From Mallotus nudiflorus (taxonomy: Eukaryota; Streptophyta; Magnoliopsida; Malpighiales; Euphorbiaceae), in the NCBI GenBank assembly GCA_947683625.1, contig CANTUR010000049.1, forward strand, positions 11,572,501-11,636,500: DNA of 64,000 nucleotides. The letters run 5' to 3'. The notes beneath the pieces were generated by a model that saw only the letters and a list, made by a program, of their open reading frames with translations, did no database searches and was not told the origin of the DNA. The first letter of the stretch is position 1, and the number at the start of each line of letters is the position of its first letter. The translations under genes and the position numbers were made by a program. Shown here in pieces: positions 9,300-18,900 of the stretch.

Positions 9300-12085
9300 C
9301 TTCTTCACTATCACTTTGCAACTCTCCACACAATTTTTTTCATCCCATAAGTATAGAGAGATAAAGCCAACCTGCCTTGAAAAACATTAGCGTTGAATCC
9401 TTATCAAGTATCCTTCCCAAACATACGATATTCAGTAAAACCAACAACATACACATCATAGTCACTAAAAAAATAACAAAAATAAAAAAAATAAACACAA
9501 AAAATAAAAAAAAATTACTTATTTTTTTTGGGTTAATAATCCATCAATAATCAAAAGGATAAGTATGACTTTTGGATTTATATGCTTCAGGATACTGCTC
9601 CAATTCAGGACGACCATTAAAAAAATTAATAACATCAAGATAGTAGGGAAGCAAAATAGAATAACTCTTTAAAATTTCTTTGATAATGATATCACCTCTA
9701 GCGCTTCTTAAAGAGTTAAAAGCATAAATGCAATGATCCTTCAAAATGAGCATCCTAAGAATCCAATGGTTTTGTCACTTACATGAATTAGAAAGTAAAT
9801 TTCATCAACCTCTGTCCAACTAATGTTGTAGAGTATAGACTGTCCAAGTATATACCTTGATGCCAAACTAAGAATAGAAAATGTATAATTTCCTTCATTA
9901 AATATAGATTGCAAGCTCTGATAAAAAAAAAAAAAAAGGACATCAGTCGTTGTGAATTTCACTTTTCATCTATTAGTTTTCAAACCCTTAACATCCAAAT
10001 GCTGGAAAAAAAGAAAAAAAAAGAAATATTAAGAAAACAACCAATCATATATTCATAAATAAAAAAAGTAGCAAAAAAACCACACAAAAAAAAACAATAT
10101 AAAAAGACTAAAAAAACCACGAAAACAACTGGCAAAAAAAAGTAAAATAACCATAAAAAAATAAAATAGACTAAAAACCAAAAACAACCTCAAAAAATCA
10201 ATATAAAAATAATAAAAACAACAAAAATAACCATTAAAATAACCATAAAGAACCAATATAAAAAAGAGTAAAACAAAAATAAAAAGATACTTAAAAAAAA
10301 AAAAAAAGCAACACCCAACACCAACATAAAAATATTATAATTAAAATGTAAATCAACAAAAAAAAAAAACAGACTTTTAGTACCAATCAAAGGCCTTCAT
10401 GAACAATACAAAGTATATAAATTTTTTTTTTTAAAGTTACAATAGTAACCCTAAATGCAAGGCCTAGTTTAAAAACAACATTTTTTTAGAATACTTCATG
10501 ATTGACCTACAAATAAAAAACCACATTAAAAAACAAAAAAAAAATAATGTAGAAAATAACTTACTTTTTTTCTTAATAAGATTGAAACATAACAACAAAA
10601 GTAAAAAAAAAAAACTAAAAATTTGAAAAAAAAAAACAACAATAAAACGACTATAAAAAAAAAATCAAATTACCTTGCTCACTTTGTTTACAACATCATC
10701 GATAGTCTTAAAAAATGATTCATCAAAATTCTCTTTTGATTTTTCCTCTTCATTAACATCTTCAATATAATCATCAACCTCCATATGAATAACTTCTTTC
10801 TCTTCCAATTTCTTTCCCTTAACCTTTTTCTTTTCCAAATCAGTAACAACATCAGTAGAAAAAACAATACCAGTATCAGCACCAACATCTTTACTTTGAG
10901 ACCTAAGAAAACAAATATCTTCCTCAATTTTCTTTTCAAGATCATCAAAAATTTTTTTTATCATAAAAAGATTTCAAAGAAAAAATCTCAGTAAGAAAAC
11001 TCTTCTCTGTTAACTTAAATTTACCATCAAGCACTCTTTAAAATAAACAATTTTATTCTTAGAAAAAAATTCAACTTCTTCATCAGATAGTTTCTTCTCC
11101 TTATCATATTATTTTTCAAAAAATTTAGATTTTTTAGACTTAAAAGTCTCAATATCATTAGAGCTAACATGCTTTTGTTCAACAGATACACCTTTGGTAG
11201 ACTTTAACATCTCATTCTTTTTATTAGTAAAATCAAAACCACTCAAATTCAATCTTTTATTCTCTTCAGAAGTAGGAATAATATCATTAAACTTTAGTTG
11301 CATTAAAAAAATTAACAATAATAAAAAAACAAAAAATAAAAAATAAAAAAGTTCAAAAAGAATTACCATAAAAACTTCAAATACAAAAAACTATCCTCAA
11401 TATTTTTAAAATTAGGGATAGTAAGAGATTTTCTCTTCAACAAACGTAGAATATCATATCCCTTTCATTCTACTAATCTCCCTTGACAATAACCACGTAT
11501 TTCATAAAACCAAACTGTAGAGCAAGAGGATTGCCCAACGGTCTATAATAGCCTTTGTCATAAAACTTAATAGCCTTCTCTTTTGAAGAATTAACTAGAA
11601 AATTGGACACTTCCTTCCCCTATGGATACTTGTCATAATCATCATTATTAATGAGAACTACATGGTCATAATTAATTTAATTCTATTTTGGAGAGGAAAA
11701 TTAAAAACACTCAACAAAATATATAATAACAAGCTTAACAACATCCTAATTAAAAATAGTCTTTTACTAAAAAAAAAACTCAATAGAATTCCTTGTTATC
11801 TTCTTTGAACTAGAAAAATGCTTATTAGGCAAAATTTCCTTCAAATTACTAATGCAAAAGTTGACCAAATCACCCACACATCTTAAACCACAAACAACAA
11901 CAAATTTAGCTAAAGAAAACCTCATAAAATTACTATTTAAATAAAACCATATCTCATTCTTCAATGGCTGCTTAACTTTCCAAAAAAGCAAAGAATGAAC
12001 AACTTGAACCTAAAATTGACACTCACGCATTTCCAAAAAATAACCAAAACAAGTCTTGTTAAATAACTTTAACTGAGATTTTATA
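9300..12085 (-). pseudogene. DUF1985 / Ulp1-like (C48) protease gene of a KI-MULE, 3' part
   Basis: Minus-strand exons appear in order. The DUF1985 exon (12085-11400) has LFNKTCFGYFLEM, EIWFYLNSNFMRFSLAKFVV, LVIIYFVECF and an NDDYDKYPxGKEVSNFLVNS stretch. A lysine- and glutamate-rich linker follows at 11369-10665. The peptidase exons have SWTEVDEIYFLIHVSDK, then His-Trp in a shifted frame (9768-9763), then CIYAFNSLRS, YSILLPYYLD and finally SDYDVYVVGFTEY (about 9463-9425). In the family these segments hold the catalytic His, Asp and Cys. Here the Asp position is Asn (9715-9717) and SDCG has become SDYD (Cys to Tyr at 9458-9460), so the enzyme is dead. Introns contain the AACCACTAAAA-type repeat. 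The 5' part lies beyond the CRM insertion. Confidence 0.75.
10030..10360. repeat. Low-complexity A-rich repeat in an intron of the Ulp1-like gene
   Basis: Variants of ACAACCA(A/C)TAAAA and AAAAATAACCATAAAAA recur, as at 8170-8490 and 26870-27280. Minus-strand ORFs rich in Phe, Tyr and Leu through this stretch are artefacts of the repeat. Confidence 0.5.
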
Positions 12086-12841
12086 TGATATGGACATGGC
12101 TAAACTTGAGGATGGTGATGGTGGTAGCATTTCCAGAGATAAAGCTATAGATGGGCTTGATAGAGAGGATAGTAAGAAAACCAAAGATAAAACTAAGGAT
12201 CCATTAAGTATGCCATAAGGCCCAATTACAAGGTCAAGGTCTAAAAAGCTATAAGAAGCCTTAATTGGCTATATGCAAGATTGGGCTAGTAAAGGAAGTT
12301 CAATTGATCATGCTAGGTTTGGTCGAAGTGAATAAATAAATAAATGGGCTTTCTTTAATGTTTTGTAAGTCTAAATACATAAAGACTAATGTGGGCTTGT
12401 ATATGGGCTTAAATCTTTTATTTAAGTTTAGAACTATATTTTTTATTATTATGCTTATGTGGTAGCTAAGTTTAATAGTTTCATTAGGGTTTCTTGGGTT
12501 AGGATGTTATAAAAACACCCCTTATAGTGCATTTTATTTAGATTGGAATTTTAATAAAAATAGTCTTTGTTTCTTTTGCATATTTGCCTAAATTCTTGAA
12601 TTCTTGTTACATGCATAAACCACTTATTAAGGAATTGATCTATCCTTGTGGCGTGTTAAGGGTTAGGGTTTAAAGAACTTAGTTTTCTTTAGATTCTAAT
12701 CTTGATCAACCAAAATTTTGCAATATGATTTAAGTGATTATTGAGCTTTAAAATTCAATTTATTCTTAGGTTTCCAAGATAGTAATTCACGGGTTCATAA
12801 TCATTAAGGTTTGTGGTTCTAATCCTTGGATGTTCTTAACA
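12086..12841 (+). repeat. 5' LTR of the old CRM element
   Basis: Begins TGATATGGACATGGC and ends CTTAACA. It aligns end to end with 26009-26758 but has many substitutions and small indels (756 versus 750 bp). The first 130 bases would encode the C-terminal tail of the polyprotein in the 3' copy. Confidence 0.85.
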
Positions 12842-12843
12842 TT

Positions 12844-12855
12844 TGGTATCAGAGC
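12844..12855 (+). promoter_or_regulatory. Primer-binding site of the old CRM element
   Basis: TGGTATCAGAGC, complementary to the 3' end of initiator tRNA-Met, two bases after the 5' LTR. Confidence 0.85.
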
Positions 12856-14205
12856 TTTGACTCTTAAATAAGGTTATTTATCCTTTTTTTAAAGTTATTT
12901 TCTTGTTTTCTTTAAGTTCTTGATATGGTTCTTAAAGTATTCTTAGTATTCTTAAAATATGCATTATGTAGTTCTTGATTCTTATAGTTTTAAATTCTGA
13001 TTCATAAAAAAAAGGAAACAAAATAAAACAAAACAAAACAAATAAAGGAAAAGAAGAAGAAAAAAAGAGGAAAAGAAATCATAAATCTTAAAGTAGTTTG
13101 AAAAAATCAAAGAGCGGCTCTAATTGGTTTAATTATGTCTTGATTGGTTTGAAAATGTGTTTAATGTTTTAATCCTTATTCTTGGTGTTTTTATATTAAT
13201 ATTAGGATTGTTAAAAGATTCCTATTACAGTTGGCCTTGAAAGTTTTCCTAAACTTGAGAGGAAATTAGGAAGATTTTTACAATCCTATATAATAAGGAT
13301 TAGGTGACTATTTAGGAAGATTTAAAGGGGAATTGACTTTCCTTTGACCTGAGCCCTATATATACCATCATATTTGAATTATTTTAATCTTAAATTCATC
13401 TTTCTCCTTTAATTAATCTCTTATTTGTGTGTCTTTTAAGTTTCAGCAGAATTAATATATTAAAGGCATACAGAGGTAACCTTCCTTCTTGATCAACTTT
13501 CTTTGTGATTTTTTCTTCCTCATTTTATTGTTACATGTCTTTTACATTAAACTAAAGTTTTAATTCATTCATAAGCTCTAAAATCTTGTTTTATTACTGT
13601 TTGGTTAAAAATTTCTAATCAGGCTGAAACTTGATTTCTTAGTTTTTAAACTTAATTCCTTGTTTCTTACACCTTATTTTCATTCCTTTTACATGCCTAT
13701 TACTTCTATTTGAGTTTTTCATTGCTCTTGATTCATTAAAAACTTTTTTCTATTACTGTTCCCTCTTTTTCCTAGTTCAAGCTGAATTACATCTTTCTTG
13801 CTTCTTCATTTAATTTTTGTGTTTCTTGCCTCTAGATTATTTCTTTAGTTATTATTTGCATCCTTTTAAAGTTTTCTTGTGTTTTTCTTTCTTATTCCAA
13901 ATTTTATAAAAAGCGTGGCTATTTGTTTGATTTTTCTTGATTCTTACATTTTGCCTTAACTAAGCTTTTTAGATCATGATTCTTAGTGCATTGCAAGTAT
14001 AGTGAAAAAACTTGGTGTGTGGTCATTGATTCATATAAGAATCCTTGAAAAGAAGCTAAGTGGTGTGAGTTTTTAGTGTTGTGTGATCATTCTTAATTGT
14101 GTGAAACATACGTGATCATCCCCATTAATTGAGAGTAAACACATGAAGGAGTATTAGTAAGGTCATTAATTCTTTTTTTTATTGCATACTAACTCTTATT
14201 ACAGC
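12856..14205 (+). other. Untranslated leader of the old CRM element
   Basis: AT-rich leader without coding signal, about 1.35 kb. It ends in CTCTTATTACAG just before the gag ATG at 14206, which has the form of an intron acceptor. The young copy has TTCTTGTAG at the corresponding place. A purine-rich A/G stretch lies at about 13010-13075. Confidence 0.5.
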
Positions 14206-14301
14206 ATGTCAAGTGGTTATAATGGAGGTAATAATGTGCCAACTTTCGGTATACCCATGACATAAATGCATGAAAATTAAAAGGTACAATGAAGCATAAG
14301 G
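14206..14301 (+). pseudogene. First codons of the old CRM gag, cut off by the young CRM insertion
   Basis: ATG at 14206 opens MSSGYNGGNNVPTFGIPMT, followed by stop codons. The reading continues after the young element at 21485 in the same frame (counting one copy of the TAAGG duplication) with RNMNEQMERLQLDMAAQ. The insertion therefore hit gag at about codon 31. Confidence 0.7.
14297..14301. repeat. Target-site duplication TAAGG, left copy
   Basis: TAAGG precedes TGATGC at 14302 and recurs at 21480-21484 right after the 3' LTR. The 5-bp length is standard for Ty3/gypsy integrase. Confidence 0.95.
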
Positions 14302-14630
14302 TGATGCAACCAAGCTAAGCAAGCCCATCAAACCAAGTGATCCATTGCATTATGAGGGACCAATGACAAGATCAAAGACAAAGAAGTTCAAACAAGCATT
14401 GAATTTGCTTGTCTTTCACATTATAAGCAAGTTGGTGGATTTGACTACAAGTACAAGCTTGGAGCCGCATGATGAAGAATTCAAGCTAATTAGCTTAATT
14501 TCCTATTCTGAAATTAATTAGCTTGAATTGGATGAATTTGGAAGTTGTTTTTTTTTTATTCATATTTTGGAGTCAATAAGGAAGATTCAAGAAGATTCTA
14601 GAAGATGTGAGAAGATTCAAGAATATTCCA

Positions 14631-14699
14631 AGTCAAAGTCAACAAGTCAAAGTCATAGTCAAATAGTCAACAAGTCAAAGTCAATGGTCAATGGTCAAC
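14631..14699 (-). promoter_or_regulatory. W-box cluster in U3 of the young CRM LTR
   Basis: Nine GTCAA pentamers preceded by A or G stand within about 69 bases. On the minus strand each reads TTGAC(T/C), the core bound by WRKY transcription factors. The same tract is at 20854-20922 in the 3' LTR. Dense W-boxes in U3 would fit stress-responsive transcription; that is inference. Confidence 0.55.
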
Positions 14700-14942
14700 A
14701 TATGACATGGCATGTGACATGGCATGCTTTAATGCTTAGTTGTCATGAGTTGTCATTTTGCTTAGTTGTCATGAATTGTAATGAGTTGTCAATTTTGACT
14801 TTTCAAAGATGAGTTGTCATTAGTTGTCATTAGTTGTCCTATTTTAAAGGAAATCTCCTTAATTAAGGATTTTCCTATATAGGTATCTTTAGGAATAAGG
14901 AATAGAACCTTTTCCTTTAAGGATTAGGTTGTTTACATGCCT

Positions 14943-14949
14943 ATATAAG
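14943..14949 (+). promoter_or_regulatory. TATA box of the young CRM LTR
   Basis: TGCCTATATAAGGGC is a strong TATA context about 315 bases before the LTR end, with the W-box cluster upstream. It is repeated in the 3' LTR near 21166. Confidence 0.65.
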
Positions 14950-15259
14950 GGCTAACCCTATGACATACGAATTTAAGAAGATTGAAATATTAAAAGTAAG
15001 GTTTTTCCTTAAACTTTGTTCTTTTGAAACTTTGCAAGTTTACTTGAATTGTTTCACTTCTACCTTTCATTACAATTGCTAGGTTAGATTAAACTTAGAA
15101 TTGTGTGATTGTTCATCTTATAATAGCTAAGTATCTTGCTTCAATTTAATAAGCAAGGGGTTTAGCTCCATCAACACAACTATCCTTGATGATCCTTGGG
15201 CTAATATTCAAAGTTGGATGCGCGTTCTATCTCTTTTATAGGTAGGGTTCGTATCAGTT

Positions 15260-15271
15260 TGGTATCAGAGC
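15260..15271 (+). promoter_or_regulatory. Primer-binding site of the young CRM element
   Basis: TGGTATCAGAGC, complementary to initiator tRNA-Met, three bases after the 5' LTR. Confidence 0.92.
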
Positions 15272-15348
15272 CAAACTTCAAGGTTTGGTTATTTATCATT
15301 TAATTTTCGTTCATAATTTCTTCTTCTTCTTCTCAATTCTGCTCAATT

Positions 15349-15382
<34 letters not shown>

Positions 15383-15941
15383 ACCAATCATTGTGTTTTA
15401 TGCAAAAGGGTTCAAAATCTATCAAAAGACCCTTAATTGAGTTAGTTTATTCAATTTCCATATCTATTGAGAAAAAAAAAATTGTTACTTTGTTTTAATT
15501 CAGAATTGTGTTTTGGTTGTGTTTGTGGGTTTATAACTCAAATTTGACTTCTTTTGTTAATTTTCATTGTGTATGATTTCTTGGCTTCTAAAAAAATTGG
15601 GTTTTTCTTGATTTTGAGCTAAGTTTTGTTCACTTGCTTATTTTCTTATTTATTTGATTCGTGAATAGTCACTTTGAAATTTTAAGTTTAATTTGATTTT
15701 TGTGATTGTGGTGTTGAGTTGATTGAGCAATTTTTGTATAATTTGCATTAGTTTTATTAGAACTAAGATTTGGGGAATTTGAGTGGTAAAAGGCGAGTGG
15801 TGAGCTCATAAAAGGGTAAGAGCCTTATTGAGTGAAACACGAGTGTGAGTGCCATTTAAATTGAGTGAAACACGTAAGGGAGTGTTTGGTGAGATCTTTT
15901 TTTATTGCTACTAATAATTTCTTGTAGGAAAAATTAAAGTA
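15272..15941 (+). other. Untranslated leader of the young CRM element
   Basis: No gene. It includes a 32-base A run (15350-15381) and ends in a TTCTTGTAGG sequence at about 15919-15928, shortly before the gag-pol ATG. That resembles an intron 3' splice site, as in the old copy. Confidence 0.6.
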
Positions 15942-18900
15942 ATGACTCAAGAAGGTGAAGAAGGAATGCCCGATCAAAAGATGTACATGAAATCCATGAC
16001 CCAATTGTTTGACAAGTTGAGACTAGATTTGGTAAACCAAATTGGAGACTTGGCAGACCGAATAGACAAGATAGAGTCAAGTCATCATGGAGATGCTAGT
16101 ATAATCAATACTAGAACCCGTGGGAGACATGAACAAGAGGATGACGAACAAACATCCAATTCAGGAAGAAATGGGCGTGCAAGAGTTGATAACAACTTGG
16201 GAAGCATTAAGATGAAAATTCCAAGCTTTCAAGGAAAAAGTGATGCCGAAGCCTATTTGGAGTGGGAGAAAAAAGTGGAGTTCATCTTTGAGTGCCATCA
16301 ATATTCTGAAGAAAAGAAGGTGAAGCTAGCTGCCGTAGAGTTTACCGATTATGCACTTGTTTGGTGGGATCAATTGGTGACTAGTAGAAGAAGGAACCAT
16401 GATCGACCTATTGAGACATGGGAGGAGATGAAGGCAATCATGCGCAAGAGGTTTGTTCCTACACACTATTATAGAGAATTGTATAATAAACTTCAAAACC
16501 TTGTGCAAGGATCTAAAAGTGTAGAGGAGTACCATCAAGCAATGGAGATAGCTATGATTAGAGCAAATATTGATGAAGACCGTGAGGCAACAATGGCGAG
16601 GTTTTTGCATGGGCTGAATAGAAACATAGCCGACTTAGTGGAATTACATCACTATGTTGACATGGATGATATGTTGCACATGGCGATCAAGATTGAGAAG
16701 CAATTGAAGTTCAAGAATTCCAAAGGCAATTCAACTTCTTCTAGTGCTTCATGGAAGTCAAATTGGAAGAATAGAGATAAAAGCTTCACTAAGGCAAAAT
16801 TTGACAACAACAAAGGAGGAAACGAAGGGGGCAATGCCAAGACCAAAGACAAAGGTGAAACTCAAACTAAACGATCTCGTGATGTTCAATGTTTTAAATG
16901 TTTGGGTTATGGGCATATCTCTTCTAACTGCCCAAATAAGCGCACCATGACGATGAGGGGTAGCGAAGTCTTTAGTGAAAGTGATGATGATGAGTGCAAC
17001 TTGGAGATGCCTGAGCTTGAGGATGCAAGTGATGATGAGGCTGTACAAAGTCCATCACATGGTGAATTGCTTGTTACAAGGCGAATCATGAATGTGCAAA
17101 CCAAGATGGAGGATGAGGCACAACGTGAGAACATCTTTCACACTAGATGCAAGGTGCAAGATAAGGTATGTTGTATGATCATTGATGGCGGTAGTTGCAC
17201 AAATGTAGCTAGCACCATGTTAGTTGAGAAATTGCATTTATATACCATGAAGCACCCTAGGCCTTACACATTGCAATGGTTGAATGATTATGGGGAGATA
17301 AAAGTAACTAAACAAGTGAAGATAGCATTTTCCATAGGCAAATATGAAGATGAAGTATTGTGTGATGTAGTGCCTATGCAAGCTTGTCATATTCTTTTGG
17401 GGCGTCCTTGGCAATATGATAGGAGGGCTAATCATAATGGGTTCTCTAATAGATATTCTTTTGTAATGAATGATGTACCCATTACCCTTAAACCTTTAAC
17501 CCCTAAAGAAGTGTATGAGGACCAAAAAGTCCTAAAGCAAAGATTTGAAGAGTTTGAAAAAGAAAAAGCAATAAAAAGAGAGAGAGAGAGTTTGCATAAA
17601 AAAGAAAAGGCAAACAAGCAAAAGGAAAGCTGTGAGAAAAGCAATGAGAGAAGTGAGCAAAGAGTGGAAAAAGGAGAGCTTGAGGGGATGCACAATGAGA
17701 AAAAAAAGAGTGATGTGCATGCAAAAGGAGAGTTGAGTGTGAATAAGGTAACACAAGAGAGAAAATCAAGTTTTTATGCAAAAGAAAAAGATGTGAGGAA
17801 AGCTTTACCTTTAAGGCAGCCTATGCTTGTACTTATTTACAAGGAATCTTATTTGTGCTCTAACGATCTTGACCCTTCTTTGCCTAGTTCTTTTGTGAGA
17901 TTATTGCAGGAATTTCAAGATGTGTTTCCCGATGATATTCCTAGTGGTTTGCCGCCAATAAGAGGAATAGAGCATCAAATTGACTTTGTACCTGGTTCTG
18001 CAATTCCAAATAGACCCGCTTATAGATGCAATCCTGAGGAAACCAAAGAGTTGCAAAGGCAAGTTGAGGATCTTATGAACAAAGGTTACATTCGAGAAAG
18101 CATGAGCCCATGTGCCGTTCCAGTTTTACTTGTGCCTAAGAAGGATGGCACTTGGAGAATGTGTGTTGATTGTCGTGCAATTAACAAAATAACGGTAAAG
18201 TATCGTCATCCTATTCCTAGGTTAGATGATATGCTTGATGAGTTGCATGGGGCTATTATATTTTCCAAGATTGATTTGAAAAGTGGTTATCATCAAATTC
18301 GCATGAAAGAGGGTGATGAGTGGAAAACTGCATTTAAAACAAAATATGGTTTATATGAGTGGTTAGTCATGCCTTTTGGTTTAACTAATGCACCTAGCAC
18401 TTTTATGAGATTAATGAACCATGTTTTGCGTGCTTTCATTGGAAAATTTGTGGTTGTTTATTTTGATGATATACTTATATATAGTAAATCTTTGGAAGAG
18501 CATATTGAACATGTGCATTTGGTTTTGGAAGTGCTGCGTAAGGAATGTTTGTATGCTAACCTCAAAAAGTGTAGTTTTTGCACACATAAGCTTGTTTTCT
18601 TAGGCTTTATTGTTAGTGCAAAAGGAATAGAGGTAGATGAAGAGAAGGTCAAGGCAATTAAAGACTGGCCTATGCCTAGAGGAGTTAGTGATGTGCGAAG
18701 TTTTCATGGTCTTGCAAGCTTTTATAGGCGATTTGTGAGGGATTTTAGTACCATTGCAGCGCCATTGACCGAAGTCATTAAGAAAAATGTTGGCTTCAAG
18801 TGGGGAGAAGCACAAGAACAAGCATTTAACATGCTTAAGGATAAGTTGACGTCTGCTCCTTTACTTACTCTACCTAATTTTTCTAAAACATTTGAAATTG

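Larger units (their letters stand above)
14302..15256 (+). repeat. 5' LTR of the young CRM element
   Basis: TG...CA ends and 955 bp; differs from the 3' copy at 14533 only. It holds a W-box-rich tract, a repeated GAGTTGTCAT block (about 14748-14840), a TATA box at 14943 and, at its start, the 220 bases that in the 3' copy encode the polyprotein tail. A 94-codon ORF inside it (14528-14812) is a by-product of these repeats. Confidence 0.95.

Noticed and set aside
10053..10390. Minus-strand ORFs rich in Phe, Tyr, Leu and Val that look like membrane proteins
   Set aside because: They are translations of an intronic low-complexity A-rich repeat; the composition follows from the repeat.
12081..12085. 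Target duplication of the old CRM element (TTATA versus TTGTC at 26759-26763)
   Set aside because: Only three of five bases agree; it may be eroded, but I do not claim it as a feature.
14528..14812. 94-codon ORF present twice (also at 20751-21035)
   Set aside because: The second copy exists only because the LTR is duplicated; the frame crosses the W-box and GTTGTCAT repeats and has no recognisable domain.
15260..15271. TGGTATCAGAGC sites considered as fragments of tRNA genes
   Set aside because: They stand directly after LTR ends and no cloverleaf surrounds them; they are primer-binding sites.
16326..18821. Minus-strand ORFs of 60-96 codons opposite the young CRM gag-pol
   Set aside because: They are shadows of the intact plus-strand frame, with no protein-like composition and no motifs.
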